DNA of 54,750 nt, taken from contig CANNGL010000005.1 in the NCBI GenBank assembly GCA_947504205.1, positions 1 through 54,750 on the forward strand, written 5' to 3'. Numbering within the stretch: position 1 is the first letter of the stretch; each line of letters starts with the position of its first letter. The position numbers were made by a program, and so were the translations under genes. Below are positions 16,231 through 24,425 of this stretch, piece after piece. This DNA is from an uncultured Litoreibacter sp. GTDB lineage: Bacteria; Pseudomonadota; Alphaproteobacteria; Rhodobacterales; Rhodobacteraceae. A model generated the notes under the pieces. That model did no database searches. It was not told the origin of the DNA and worked only from the letters and a program-made list of their open reading frames with translations.

Positions 16231-17379
16231 ATGAAAACCCGCATTCATGCCATTGCCGGAGCGATCGGGCTTCTGATGATCCTGCTCTTCTGGACTTCGA
16301 CCGTCCTGTCCGAACTTTTTGGATCATATGAAACCATCGCTTCTGTGAAGGGATGGATCCTCTACGGCATGATCATCCTGGTTCCGGCCATGGCCATAGT
16401 CGGGGGCTCGGGCATGTCTCTTGGTGCTGGACGGTCTGAACAAATAGTTTCCGCAAAGAAAAAGCGGATGCCGATCATCGCAGCCAATGGGCTTCTGATC
16501 CTGGTACCAATGGCGTTCATTCTTGAAGCCAAAGCCTCCGCCGGCACGTTCGATACAATGTTCTATGTGCTGCAGGGGGTCGAATTGATCGCAGGGGCCA
16601 CAAACCTCGTGATGATGGGCCTGAACATGCGCGACGGGCTGAAACTCACGGGTCGGACAAGCCCCGCCGCGACTGTCTCAATCCTTGGCCGCGAGATGGT
16701 GGCAAATGACACGCTCGCCATCCGCTTGACGAAGCCCGCCGGGTTTTCGTTTGAGCCGGGACAGGCAATTCGGCTGACCATCCCGCCAGATGCACCCAAA
16801 GGCGCGGGGGAAGCACGGGTCTTCTCCATCGCCAATGCGCCTCACGACACCGACCTCCAAGTGGTGACCCGCCTGCGCGACAGCAGCAGCTTCAAGCAAG
16901 CGTTGAAATCTATGCCGGAAGGTTCCGCGCTTCAGATCGCAGGACCGTTGGGCAGCTTCACGAAAGACGCAGATCAATCCCGCCCGACCGTGTTTCTGGC
17001 GGGTGGCATCGGAATTACGCCGTTTCTTTCCATGCTCCGCGACGCAGATCACAAAAACGGCCTCGCCCAAACAACTCTGTTCTATTCCAACCGCAGCCCT
17101 GCCGACGCAGCGATGTTGACGGAGCTGCAGGACCTCGACTCCGCCGATCCCGAGTTCGCACTGATTGCGACAATGACGGACCTGCAAGCTGGTCACGATT
17201 GGCAGAGTGAAACGGGATACATCGACGCCGCGATGCTTGCACGTCATTTGCCTGATCTTAAGGCTCCGACCTACTACTGCGTTGGCCCTGGGAAATTTGT
17301 CTCGGCAATGTCTGAGATGCTCACATCGGCAGGCGTCGAAGCTGCCAACATCCGGATCGAGCAGTTCGGTGGCTATTGA
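16231..17379 (+). CDS. Membrane-anchored ferredoxin-NADP reductase-like protein (fusion)
   Basis: A 382-residue two-part protein. Residues 1-135 form four hydrophobic segments. Residues about 145-382 form a ferredoxin-NADP reductase module with an FAD-binding barrel (RVFS at 196-199, a variant of RxYS) and an NAD(P) domain (GGIGITPF at 258-265, TYYCVGP near 345). The catalytic part should face the cytoplasm and feed electrons from NAD(P)H into the membrane. AGGAGG lies 8 bases before the start. Last gene of the MarR-linked cassette, 39 bases after the DUF1772-like gene. Confidence 0.88.
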   Translation: MKTRIHAIAGAIGLLMILLFWTSTVLSELFGSYETIASVKGWILYGMIILVPAMAIVGGSGMSLGAGRSEQIVSAKKKRMPIIAANGLLILVPMAFILEAKASAGTFDTMFYVLQGVELIAGATNLVMMGLNMRDGLKLTGRTSPAATVSILGREMVANDTLAIRLTKPAGFSFEPGQAIRLTIPPDAPKGAGEARVFSIANAPHDTDLQVVTRLRDSSSFKQALKSMPEGSALQIAGPLGSFTKDADQSRPTVFLAGGIGITPFLSMLRDADHKNGLAQTTLFYSNRSPADAAMLTELQDLDSADPEFALIATMTDLQAGHDWQSETGYIDAAMLARHLPDLKAPTYYCVGPGKFVSAMSEMLTSAGVEAANIRIEQFGGY

Positions 17380-17670
17380 AGCCCGATAGCGCCACCGTTG
17401 TGACGAAGGGCGACGGAGAACTCTGGAACTGCATTTGGATCACACTGTTTCGCACGACCCATATCGGCCGTTCATGACAACAATCTGATGCAGCGAATGT
17501 CGGCATTCCGCCCAACCGTTGCAAAAAACGTATAGCCGTGTACGAGCTAAGATCTGTTATTTCGCGACCTGAGTTTACGGCAGCTTCGGTCTAAAAGCTC
17601 TGGGACTACGAACCGGTGCGTAACCCCTTGACCCCCACGCCCTACGCTCCTAAACACCCTCATCGGTTCA

Positions 17671-17695
17671 GCCCCGGATTCGTCCGGGGCTTTGC
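17671..17695 (+). terminator. Intrinsic terminator upstream of rplB
   Basis: Stem GCCCCGGA (17671-17678) / TCCGGGGC (17683-17690) with a TTCG loop, followed by TTTGCTGTT. Very stable tetraloop but a short U tract. It probably stops transcripts coming from the reductase cassette before rplB. Confidence 0.7.
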
Positions 17696-17707
17696 TGTTG
17701 CGTTGCA

Positions 17708-17731
17708 GGTGCGCATGAACGCGCACCCTAC
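17708..17731 (+). repeat. REP-like hairpin repeat, copy 2 (GTGCGC type)
   Basis: Identical to the 24-base copy at 2338-2361 and in the same orientation; the next base (G) is also the same. Arms GGTGCGC/GCGCACC, loop ATGAAC, foot CTAC. It marks the right edge of insert 1. Confidence 0.8.
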
Positions 17732-17775
17732 GTAGGCGGAAGATGGGTGAGATCGCCCATCCTGTGCAAGTGGAT

Positions 17776-17797
17776 GGCGGGGTGAACCCTGCCCTAC
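17776..17797 (+). repeat. REP-like hairpin repeat (GCGGGG type)
   Basis: Imperfect arms GGCGGGGT/ACCCTGCC (one G-U pair) followed by CTAC. It is related to the element at 20541-20562 (GGCGGG, GTGAAT, CCCGCC, CTAC). Confidence 0.65.
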
Positions 17798-17896
17798 GCG
17801 AGGGGCGAAAGCCTCACATAACCGGGGACCTTCGGGGCCCTTTAACATATAGGCGGGGGCGTGCTCTCGCCGCAAAGCAAACGGAAGACAGAAAGC

Positions 17897-18739
17897 ATGG
17901 CACTCAAGTCGTATAAGCCGACGACGCCGGGCCAGCGTGGGCTGGTGCTGATCGACCGTTCGGAGCTTTGGAAAGGTCGCCCTGTTAAGGCCCTCACGGA
18001 AGGTCTTACGAAGAATGGCGGTCGGAACAACACCGGACGGATCACAATGCGTCGCAAGGGTGGGGGAGCAAAGCGCCTCTACCGTATCGTTGACTTCAAG
18101 CGCAACAAGATGGACGTCGAAGCGACCGTCTCTCGCATTGAATATGACCCGAACCGGACCGCGTTTATCGCGCTCGTTCAATATAGTGATGGTGAGCAGG
18201 CCTATATCCTTGCGCCGCAGCGTCTGGCTGTTGGCGACAAGATCATCGCCTCTGCCAAAGCCGACGTGAAGCCCGGCAACGCAATGCCGTTCTCGGGCAT
18301 GCCGATCGGGACCATCATCCACAATATCGAGATGAAGCCAGGCAAAGGCGGCCAGATCGCACGTGCGGCGGGCACTTACGCCCAGTTCGTGGGTCGTGAT
18401 GGGGCCTATGCGCAGATCCGTCTGAGCTCGGGCGAGCTGCGTCTGGTGCGTCAGGAATGCATGGCCACCGTTGGTGCCGTGTCGAACCCCGACAACTCGA
18501 ACCAGAATTTCGGTAAGGCCGGTCGCAATCGTCACAAGGGTATTCGCCCATCTGTGCGAGGTGTTGTGATGAACCCTGTCGATCACCCGCATGGCGGTGG
18601 TGAAGGCCGGACGTCGGGTGGTCGCCACCCTGTCTCGCCTTGGGGCAAGCCTACGAAGGGTGCACGCACCCGCAACAAGAACAAAGCGTCCAGCAAGCTT
18701 ATTCTCCGCTCGCGCCACGCCAAGAAGAAGGGACGTTAA
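17897..18739 (+). CDS. rplB: 50S ribosomal protein L2
   Basis: A 280-residue L2, the universal peptidyl-transferase-centre protein required for subunit joining. It starts [15 protein letters not shown], as in related bacteria. The C-terminal [20 protein letters not shown] contains the histidine important for activity. The ATG at 17897 is preferred to one 36 bases upstream because it matches the family. It starts the second ribosomal segment (rplB-rpsS-rplV-rpsC-rplP), detached from rplW. Confidence 0.98.
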   Translation: MALKSYKPTTPGQRGLVLIDRSELWKGRPVKALTEGLTKNGGRNNTGRITMRRKGGGAKRLYRIVDFKRNKMDVEATVSRIEYDPNRTAFIALVQYSDGEQAYILAPQRLAVGDKIIASAKADVKPGNAMPFSGMPIGTIIHNIEMKPGKGGQIARAAGTYAQFVGRDGAYAQIRLSSGELRLVRQECMATVGAVSNPDNSNQNFGKAGRNRHKGIRPSVRGVVMNPVDHPHGGGEGRTSGGRHPVSPWGKPTKGARTRNKNKASSKLILRSRHAKKKGR

Positions 18740-18742
18740 GAT

Positions 18743-19021
18743 ATGTCTCGCTCCGTCTGGAAAGGCCCCTTCGTCGACGCTTATGTGTTGAAGAAAGCCG
18801 AAAAAGCCAAAGAAGGCGGCCGCAACGAGGTCATCAAGATCTGGTCGCGTCGCTCTACAATCCTTCCACAATTCGTCGGTCTGACATTTGGGGTCTATAA
18901 CGGCCACAAGCACATCCCGGTGAATGTATCGGAAGATATGATCGGTCAGAAGTTCGGTGAATATGCACCGACGCGCACCTATTATGGTCACGCGGCTGAC
19001 AAGAAAGCCAAGAGGAAGTAA
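18743..19021 (+). CDS. rpsS: 30S ribosomal protein S19
   Basis: A 92-residue S19, normal length. It is the small-subunit head protein that contacts S13 and the A-site t[23 protein letters not shown] and the C-terminal FAPTR-like [16 protein letters not shown] are characteristic. It begins 3 bases after the rplB stop, with AAGGGAC as ribosome binding site. Confidence 0.98.
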   Translation: MSRSVWKGPFVDAYVLKKAEKAKEGGRNEVIKIWSRRSTILPQFVGLTFGVYNGHKHIPVNVSEDMIGQKFGEYAPTRTYYGHAADKKAKRK

Positions 19022-19024
19022 GCC

Positions 19025-19405
19025 ATGAGCAAGGATAAAAATCCCCGCCGCGTGGCTGAGAATGAAGCAATGGCGAAAACCCGTATGCTTCGCACCTCGC
19101 CACAGAAACTGAACCTCGTCGCTGCGATGATCCGTGGCAAGAAGGTGGAGACGGCTCTGTCCGATCTGACCTTCTCGAAAAAGCGGATCGCTGAGGATGT
19201 GAAGAAATGTCTTCAGTCCGCCATCGCCAATGCCGAGAACAATCACAACCTTGACGTGGACGAATTGGTCGTCGCCGAGGCTTATGTCGGGAAGAACCTG
19301 ACCATGAAACGCGGTCGCCCGCGGGCCCGTGGTCGGTTCGGCAAGATCATCAAGCCGTTTTCGGAACTCACGATCAAAGTCCGCCAAGTTGAGGAGCAAG
19401 CCTAA
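19025..19405 (+). CDS. rplV: 50S ribosomal protein L22
   Basis: A 126-residue L22 whose extended hairpin lines the peptide exit tunnel where macrolides bind. [19 protein letters not shown] and the C-terminal hairpin [18 protein letters not shown] are clear. It starts 3 bases after rpsS. Its stop TAA shares one base with the rpsC ATG, so coupling is likely. Confidence 0.98.
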   Translation: MSKDKNPRRVAENEAMAKTRMLRTSPQKLNLVAAMIRGKKVETALSDLTFSKKRIAEDVKKCLQSAIANAENNHNLDVDELVVAEAYVGKNLTMKRGRPRARGRFGKIIKPFSELTIKVRQVEEQA

Positions 19406-20112
19406 TGGGTCAGAAGGTTAATCCGATCGGCATGCGCCTCCAGGTCAACCGCACCTGGGACAGCCGCTGGTACGCCGATACGAAGGATTACGGTGATCTT
19501 CTTCTGGAAGACATCAAGATCCGGGAATTCATCAAAGATGAGTGCAAACAGGCTGGCATCAGCCGTGTGATCATCGAACGCCCCCACAAGAAATGCCGTG
19601 TGACCATTCACACTGCACGTCCGGGTGTGATCATCGGCAAAAAAGGCGCCGATATCGAAGGTCTGCGCAAGAAGCTGGCACAGTTCACCGATAGCGAGTT
19701 GCATCTCAACATCGTTGAAGTGCGCAAGCCAGAGCTGGATGCAGCACTTGTTGCCGAAAGCATTGCGCAACAGCTGGAACGTCGTGTGTCTTTCCGCCGC
19801 GCGATGAAGCGTTCGGTTCAAAATGCGATGCGCATGGGCTCCCTCGGGATCCGTGTGAATGTCGCGGGCCGTCTTGGCGGGGCAGAGATTGCCCGGACCG
19901 AGTGGTATCGCGAAGGTCGCGTGCCGTTGCACACGCTGCGGGCTGACATCGACTACGCCCACGCCGAAGCCATGACGCCCTACGGCATCATCGGTATCAA
20001 GGTCTGGATCTTCAAAGGCGAGATCATGGAACATGATCCGTCTGCGCGGGATCGTAAGGCTCAGGAACTCCAGGATGGTCCGGCCCCTCGTGGCGCTGGC
20101 GGCCGCCGGTAA
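19405..20112 (+). CDS. rpsC: 30S ribosomal protein S3
   Basis: A 235-residue S3, an mRNA-entry-site protein with helicase activity. It has an N-terminal KH domain containing [17 protein letters not shown] (about 73-90) and the conserved C-terminal AEGRL-type region [20 protein letters not shown]. The C-terminus ends [11 protein letters not shown], slightly extended and basic. The start overlaps the rplV stop by one base. Confidence 0.98.
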   Translation: MGQKVNPIGMRLQVNRTWDSRWYADTKDYGDLLLEDIKIREFIKDECKQAGISRVIIERPHKKCRVTIHTARPGVIIGKKGADIEGLRKKLAQFTDSELHLNIVEVRKPELDAALVAESIAQQLERRVSFRRAMKRSVQNAMRMGSLGIRVNVAGRLGGAEIARTEWYREGRVPLHTLRADIDYAHAEAMTPYGIIGIKVWIFKGEIMEHDPSARDRKAQELQDGPAPRGAGGRR

Positions 20113-20124
20113 AGGAGAGAAAAG

Positions 20125-20538
20125 ATGCTGCAACCAAAGCGCACTAAATTCCGCAAGATGCACAAAGGCCGGATCAAGGGTCTGGCGAAGGGCGGGTCTG
20201 ACCTGAACTTCGGCACCTATGGTCTGAAAGCCGTCGAACCGGAGCGCATCACTGCGCGCCAGATCGAGGCGGCTCGTCGTGCCATGACGCGTCACATGAA
20301 ACGTCAGGGCCGTGTATGGATCCGGATTTTCCCGGACCTGCCTGTCACCTCCAAACCGATCGAGGTTCGGATGGGTAAAGGTAAAGGCTCCGTCGACTTC
20401 TGGGCCTGCAAGGTCAAGCCGGGCCGCGTGATGTTCGAGATTGACGGTGTCTCCGATGCCGTTGCCCGCGAAGCCCTGCGTCTTGCCGCGATGAAATTGC
20501 CGGTGAAGACACGCACAGTGGTCCGCGAAGACTGGTGA
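20125..20538 (+). CDS. rplP: 50S ribosomal protein L16
   Basis: A 137-residue L16, which positions tRNA in the A and P sites. It starts [16 protein letters not shown] and contains [21 protein letters not shown] sequence ([20 protein letters not shown]). AAGGAGAG precedes the ATG. In most relatives rpmC follows within a few bases; here a REP pair, a terminator and about 5 kb of accessory genes intervene. Confidence 0.98.
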   Translation: MLQPKRTKFRKMHKGRIKGLAKGGSDLNFGTYGLKAVEPERITARQIEAARRAMTRHMKRQGRVWIRIFPDLPVTSKPIEVRMGKGKGSVDFWACKVKPGRVMFEIDGVSDAVAREALRLAAMKLPVKTRTVVREDW

Positions 20539-20540
20539 GC

Positions 20541-20584
20541 GGCGGGGTGAATCCCGCCCTACCGTAGGGCGGGCTTGAGCCCGC
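20541..20584. repeat. BIME-like pair of inverted REP hairpins after rplP
   Basis: Unit 1 (20541-20562): arms GGCGGG/CCCGCC around GTGAAT, then CTAC. Unit 2 (20564-20584), inverted: GTAG followed by GGCGGGCTTGAGCCCGC. The two GTAG feet meet head to head across a single C. The element begins 3 bases after the rplP stop. Confidence 0.8.
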
Positions 20585-20608
20585 GATCAGCCGGTGAATA
20601 AAATAGAA

Positions 20609-20646
20609 AGCCCCCGTCGAGAGATCGGCGGGGGTTTTGTTTTTCG
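20609..20646 (+). terminator. Intrinsic terminator after rplP
   Basis: Stem CCCCCG (20611-20616) / CGGGGG (20629-20634), extended by A-T pairs, followed by TTTTGTTTTT. It closes the rplB-rplP segment; the downstream spc genes need another promoter. Confidence 0.85.
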
Positions 20647-20768
20647 GGTTGTTACTAAGGTAGAATGGTTGCTTAGAGCCCACTCTGAACGCTCGTTCGG
20701 CTCACTGTGGAACGGGAACAGAGAGGCGCAGCCCCGCGTGCCAGGAAGGTTCGCTAAGAGCCCTGAGT

Positions 20769-20823
20769 AACGGATGCTGCAGAGCCCACGAAGTTCTGCA
20801 ATTCGGCAGGAGCAGCATTCGTT
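20769..20823. repeat. Long-range inverted repeat in the rplP-TetR gap
   Basis: AACGGATGCTGC (20769-20780) and GCAGCATTCGTT (20812-20823) form an imperfect 12-bp inverted repeat with a 31-base loop. The surrounding 190 bases carry no gene. Possibly a decayed intergenic repeat. Confidence 0.4.
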
Positions 20824-20838
20824 CAAAGTCGCCGTCTC

Positions 20839-21426
20839 TTATAAATCAGGCTGTTTTCGCTTCCAGCCCTCGATTGTCTCGACGGCGACCTGCGCCATCG
20901 GTGCCGCTGCTGTTGTGGACCCCATTAGGCGTATTTGACTAAGCGCGCCCCACAAGAGACCCAAAAGAAATTCCGCGCGCCCATCCGGATCTGAGACCCC
21001 ATCTGCGACTGCAGCCTTGCAAAAGGCCTCGCGCCACATTGAACGGTAGGCCTCCACCGCATCGCGGACTCGTGGGCTGGCACGCCCAAGTTCAAAGACG
21101 GTGTTCACCATCAGACAACCGCAGTTCGTAACGTCATCGGGATCGTCCGTCTCCTGCACCAGGCTCTGAAACAACATCTGGGCAGCCTGCAATCTCGGCG
21201 GATCGAAAACCTGTGTTACCACCCCGCGCGCCATCTGTGTGTAAACGCCAAGCACCTTGAGAAAAATCTCTTCCTTGTCACCAAAAGCATTGGCGATCCC
21301 GCGCACACCGATGCCGGTCGCGTCCTCAAGCATTCTTGTCGTGGTTGCATCGAAACCATGGCGCCAGAAAACCTGGACCATCTTTTGAAGAGCTTCATCT
21401 TCATCAAATTTGCGTGGTCTGGCCAT
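20839..21426 (-). CDS. TetR/AcrR-family transcriptional regulator
   Basis: A 195-residue regulator with an N-terminal HTH (about 8-55; MLEDATGIGVRGIANAFGDKEEIF) and a helical ligand domain of the YxaF/LmrA or TetR_C type with NCGCLMVNTVFELG. It is divergent from the tautomerase/SRPBCC pair, and the 102-base spacer has a large imperfect palindrome. It most likely represses those two genes and itself. Ligand unknown. Confidence 0.92.
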   Translation of the reverse strand: MARPRKFDEDEALQKMVQVFWRHGFDATTTRMLEDATGIGVRGIANAFGDKEEIFLKVLGVYTQMARGVVTQVFDPPRLQAAQMLFQSLVQETDDPDDVTNCGCLMVNTVFELGRASPRVRDAVEAYRSMWREAFCKAAVADGVSDPDGRAEFLLGLLWGALSQIRLMGSTTAAAPMAQVAVETIEGWKRKQPDL

Positions 21427-21445
21427 ATCGAATTTATTTTACATC

Positions 21446-21506
21446 AAGTGTTGCATTATGCGTCGCTCAATATAAAATACATTGCGTGATGCAAAACACA
21501 ACACTT
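21446..21506. promoter_or_regulatory. Candidate TetR operator region
   Basis: Nested inverted repeats in the divergent spacer: AAGTGTTG (21446-21453) with CAACACTT (21499-21506), and TGCATTATGC (21452-21461) with GCGTGATGCA (21484-21493). AT-rich DNA between the arms (AATATAAAATAC) could hold promoter elements. Functional assignment is by position. Confidence 0.5.
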
Positions 21507-21528
21507 CAGTGAAAGTAAAGGAGACCAC

Positions 21529-21726
21529 ATGCCTACCATCCGAGTGACAGTCCCTAAATCCGCATGGACGAAAGATGAAAAGGCCACGATCGTCAGTAAG
21601 CTGACGGACGGGCTGAATTCTGTCGCCTCCGAAAGCGGCAAGGGCGACATCAAGCAATACATCAACGTTCACATCGAAGAAACCGCCGAAGGCGGATACG
21701 CGATGGGCGGAAATGTGATCGGCTAA
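21529..21726 (+). CDS. Tautomerase family protein (4-oxalocrotonate tautomerase-like)
   Basis: A 65-residue protein of the size of 4-oxalocrotonate tautomerase. Pro follows the initiator Met (MPTIRVTVPKS), giving the N-terminal catalytic proline after Met removal. The rest (KATIVSKLTDGLNSVA, VHIEETAEGGYAMGGN) fits the family's beta-alpha-beta unit. AAGGAG precedes the start. It is divergent from TetR and 52 bases before the SRPBCC gene. Substrate unknown. Confidence 0.85.
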   Translation: MPTIRVTVPKSAWTKDEKATIVSKLTDGLNSVASESGKGDIKQYINVHIEETAEGGYAMGGNVIG

Positions 21727-21778
21727 CCGATCGGGGGGTCGGGCCGCACCCGCCCCCATCATCCTCAGGAGGTTATTT

Positions 21779-22300
21779 ATGAAAATCAGCAGAACCATCA
21801 ACATCAATGCGCCCGCCGAAAGGGTCTGGGACATTCTTGGTCCGAACTACACCAAAGCTGGCGACTGGGCGTCGAGCGTCTATGTCTCAGATGCGCGACC
21901 GGGAACGCCAAAGGTGGCAGCCGCTCCTGTAGCCGGACGGGTGTGCCAGACCTCTCTCGGACCGTTCACCGAGACCATAGAGGCGTTCGACGAGGGCAGA
22001 CGCCACGTCGCCTACTCGGCGACCGGTGACAAGATGCCCGGCTTCGTGAAACGTCTCGTGAACAGCTGGACCGTTCATACTTCCGGCTCCATGAGCAGGG
22101 TTCAAATAGAGCTTAACGCCGACATCGCCTTCCCTTTCAACATTCTGATGGGACCAATGATGAAGTTGCAATTCGGCAAAGTCCTACGAGAAGCGACCGA
22201 GGAGCTGAAACACTATGCCGAGACAGGAAAGCCGCACCCGCGCAAGGTTAAGGCCGATGCGTCAAAGAAGGCTGTGAAGGCTCGCGAAGTATTCGCTTGA
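21779..22300 (+). CDS. SRPBCC family protein (polyketide cyclase/dehydrase-like)
   Basis: A 173-residue START-fold protein. MKISRTININAPAERVWDIL is the classic SRPBCC opening, and the C-terminal helix FGKVLREATEELKHYAETG closes the cavity. A Lys/Ala-rich tail follows (about 150-173). AGGAGGT sits 7 bases before the ATG. It is co-transcribed with the tautomerase and ends in a hairpin shared with the convergent oxygenase gene. Ligand unknown. Confidence 0.85.
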   Translation: MKISRTININAPAERVWDILGPNYTKAGDWASSVYVSDARPGTPKVAAAPVAGRVCQTSLGPFTETIEAFDEGRRHVAYSATGDKMPGFVKRLVNSWTVHTSGSMSRVQIELNADIAFPFNILMGPMMKLQFGKVLREATEELKHYAETGKPHPRKVKADASKKAVKAREVFA

Positions 22301-22307
22301 TCCCAAA

Positions 22308-22342
22308 AGCTGCCGTTCGGTTCACCAGATCGGACGGCAGCT
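22308..22342. terminator. Hairpin between convergent genes
   Basis: Stem AGCTGCCGT (22308-22316) / ACGGCAGCT (22334-22342) in the 62-base gap between the convergent SRPBCC and oxygenase genes. No long T run on either side, so it may be a weak bidirectional terminator. Confidence 0.5.
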
Positions 22343-22362
22343 CCGTCACGCAATACTGCTTA

Positions 22363-22971
22363 CTAGTTCCACGCGTAATTGAAGCTCACTGAAATCCGTT
22401 CGTCTTCGGCCATGTTCATCGGGACCTCGTGTCTCAGCCAGCTTTCCCAGAGCAGGACGTCTCCGACCTCGGGGGTGGCGTAGATGAATTGGCGCAGGTC
22501 TTCGGGGGCGTCTTTCAGGCGCGGGGGGGCGGCCATCATCATGGCAAGGCGGGGGTCTTCGAACTTGATGGCGGAGGTGCCTTTGGGCATCGCGACATAG
22601 GTCGTGCCGGAGATCACGGAATGGGGGTGGATATGGGCGGTGTGGATGCCGCCTTCGGGCAGGATGTTGATCCAGATGTCTTCCAGTTGCAGGGTCTTGT
22701 CGCCCAGATCGAAGGCGAGGTCTTTTGCAAAGGCGGCGACATGGGTGTCGAGCTGCTCGACGAGGTCTTTGAAGATCGGAAACCGCCAGGGCAGGTCGGT
22801 GAGCGAGGCGTAGGAGGTGTAGCCGGGGTAGCCCTGTTCCTCGCACCAGTCCTGTCCGGCCTCGTCATCCTCGTAGATCGAATAGCAGGAGGCTTCGAGT
22901 TCGGCGGCGTCGATGCCGTCTAGTTTCGAGTGGTAGAGGCGGGTGGCGAAGAGGGAACGGATCTGGGCCAT
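22363..22971 (-). CDS. TIGR02466-type putative 2-oxoglutarate/Fe(II) oxygenase
   Basis: A 202-residue protein of the TIGR02466/2OG-FeII_Oxy_5 family. It opens RSLFATRLYHSKL, has a central ILPEGGIHTAHIHPHSVISGTTYV and ends WLRHEVPMNMAEDERISVSFNYAWN. Likely iron ligands are among His113/115/117 and His181; Arg192 could bind 2-oxoglutarate. Substrates of this family are unknown. It begins 6 bases after the stop of the upstream unknown gene, so the two form an operon. A truncated second copy lies at 24403-24570. Confidence 0.85.
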   Translation of the reverse strand: MAQIRSLFATRLYHSKLDGIDAAELEASCYSIYEDDEAGQDWCEEQGYPGYTSYASLTDLPWRFPIFKDLVEQLDTHVAAFAKDLAFDLGDKTLQLEDIWINILPEGGIHTAHIHPHSVISGTTYVAMPKGTSAIKFEDPRLAMMMAAPPRLKDAPEDLRQFIYATPEVGDVLLWESWLRHEVPMNMAEDERISVSFNYAWN

Positions 22972-22977
22972 TGGAAC

Positions 22978-23676
22978 CTATTCAGGTGGCATAACGAAAT
23001 CTCGCCAGTCGGGCGCAGACCCTTTCTCCCCTGATTGCCGGAAGGCTGCAAGGGCCGCTTTGAATTGCTCCACCTCGGCATATTGCTGTCTGAAGGCTGC
23101 CCTGCTCGGGATGATCCGGGCGCGCATGGCCTTCAGATCCGGCGTGATCGAGAGAACGGACGATATGAGCTTTGCCTGAGCGTCGGTGCCCGCAATGAAC
23201 AGGTAACAGAGATAGACCCGGCGGAGGCGTTTGGTATCGAGGCCGCCGTTGCCGTCGGCGGTGCGAAAATAGGTCTCGAACTCAACCCAGAGATCCAGGT
23301 CAAAGACGGATTGCGTGATCTGGGTGATGTAGCGGACCAGTTCGGTGTCCGGATGGCCCATGAGCGCGCTGTCGAGGTCCGGGATGTCCATCGCAATGCC
23401 CGTGTGGCTCCAAAGCAGTGGTCCCTTGGTTCTGACGGCCGTTGCCAATTCCCGGAGCTGGTCTTCCGGAGTCGCGGCCCCGAGGGTCGACAACAGCTTC
23501 TCCTGCCACCACTTGATTTGCGGCACCTCAACATGGGGCAGACGGAGATGCGCGACGCGCTCTTCCGCTGTGCGGTTCACGTCTTGCTCCGCGCGTGCGA
23601 TCTGCTCCTCAGAGCCGGTCGCCCTGAGCACGTTCAGGAAAGCTTCGTTTGCGGCGTCTGCCAGGTCCCTGGACAT
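22978..23676 (-). CDS. Conserved-looking protein of unknown function, oxygenase operon
   Basis: A 232-residue protein I do not recognise. No signal peptide, membrane segment or known catalytic motif is visible. The sequence is Ala/Glu-rich and mostly helical in appearance, with IKWWQEKLLSTLG and DLDLWVEFETYF as notable aromatic patches. It lies 6 bases upstream of the TIGR02466 oxygenase on the same strand, so it may be a substrate, partner or regulator. The start at 23676 follows AAGGAGC. Confidence 0.7.
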   Translation of the reverse strand: MSRDLADAANEAFLNVLRATGSEEQIARAEQDVNRTAEERVAHLRLPHVEVPQIKWWQEKLLSTLGAATPEDQLRELATAVRTKGPLLWSHTGIAMDIPDLDSALMGHPDTELVRYITQITQSVFDLDLWVEFETYFRTADGNGGLDTKRLRRVYLCYLFIAGTDAQAKLISSVLSITPDLKAMRARIIPSRAAFRQQYAEVEQFKAALAAFRQSGEKGSAPDWRDFVMPPE

Positions 23677-23954
23677 CGATTGCTCCTTGCGTGGACGTTG
23701 CTCAAGGATCGTGCGGAGCTATGGCGTGAATGAGGCTGATTTGCGGAATTCGCTGGAATGGCCGGAAGGGTGCAAGTTGTCGTGGTGACGTCGCCGCGTT
23801 TTGCCCGATCGAGGCGGGTGGTTGTGAGAGCGGCGCGCGGTCGTGTTTGAGGGAGTCGGTCCGCCGATCAGGCGGCAAGGGCAACTGGTCGGTTGACCGC
23901 TTTGCCAAGGCGCTGCGATATATGTGGCGAAAGATGCGACGCGGAGCACTTGCT

Positions 23955-24425
23955 ATGAAACGGATCATCCTACTTCTTGTGAGCCACAGTCTGATCTTTG
24001 TGGTGGGTTTCGGGCTGGGGGTTTACCTGCTGCCCATTCTGACGGCCCCGGACAGCCCGGATGCCGCGGCGCTGGAAAGCAGCGCGCAATCGGCGCTGTT
24101 CACCGGCGAGTTGACGCGGGATTTGCGGGGCAGTGATCTGCTGCACTGGGGCGAGGGGACGATCAGTGTGACGCCACAGGCCATCGTGCATGAGGGCAGT
24201 CTGGCGCCGGGGCCGGATTACAAGCTGTATCTCTTGAAGGACTTCATCGACCACGAAGACGGGTTCGAGGCCGCGCGGGAGGCCGGGATGCAGATCGGCG
24301 ATATCAAGACGTTCGACGGGTTTATCGTGGAGGTGCCCGAGGGCGTCGATGTGGCGGAGTTCAACACGGTGCTGGTCTGGTGTGAGAGCTTCGGCGAGTT
24401 CATTACTGCGGTGCAGTATCGGTGA
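23955..24425 (+). CDS. DM13-domain protein with N-terminal membrane anchor
   Basis: A 156-residue protein with an N-terminal transmembrane segment (about 4-28) and a DM13 domain (about 48-155). Typical features are GELTRDLRGSDLLHWGEGTISV, the PGPDYKLYL strand and the terminal VLVWCESFGEFITAVQY with its conserved Cys. DM13 domains are thought to bind a redox cofactor or haem-like group in extracytoplasmic proteins. The ATG at 23955 follows GGAG. An open frame reaches back to 23730, but that part has no protein-like character. Divergent from the oxygenase operon. Confidence 0.82.
   Translation: MKRIILLLVSHSLIFVVGFGLGVYLLPILTAPDSPDAAALESSAQSALFTGELTRDLRGSDLLHWGEGTISVTPQAIVHEGSLAPGPDYKLYLLKDFIDHEDGFEAAREAGMQIGDIKTFDGFIVEVPEGVDVAEFNTVLVWCESFGEFITAVQYR

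Larger units (their letters stand above)
17380..17896 (+). other. Gap between the reductase cassette and rplB
   Basis: About 515 bases without a gene. From left to right it holds an unassigned stretch, an intrinsic hairpin terminator (17671-17693), a GTGCGC-type REP copy (17708-17731), a hairpin with arms ATGGG/CCCAT (17743-17760), a GCGGGG-type REP copy (17776-17797) and the rplB leader. Because of the terminator, a promoter for rplB should lie between about 17800 and 17890. I cannot pick clear -35/-10 boxes. Confidence 0.6.

Noticed and set aside
17560-17660. Possible tRNA end near the terminator before rplB
   Set aside because: No cloverleaf can be drawn and no T-loop GTTCGA motif is present; left as unassigned spacer.
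17660-19399. 579-residue open frame on the minus strand across rplB, rpsS and rplV
   Set aside because: It is antisense to three certain ribosomal genes, and the translation has no domain and shows the composition expected from a shadow frame.
20587-20826. 79-residue minus-strand frame after rplP
   Set aside because: It runs through the terminator and REP area and has no protein-like features.
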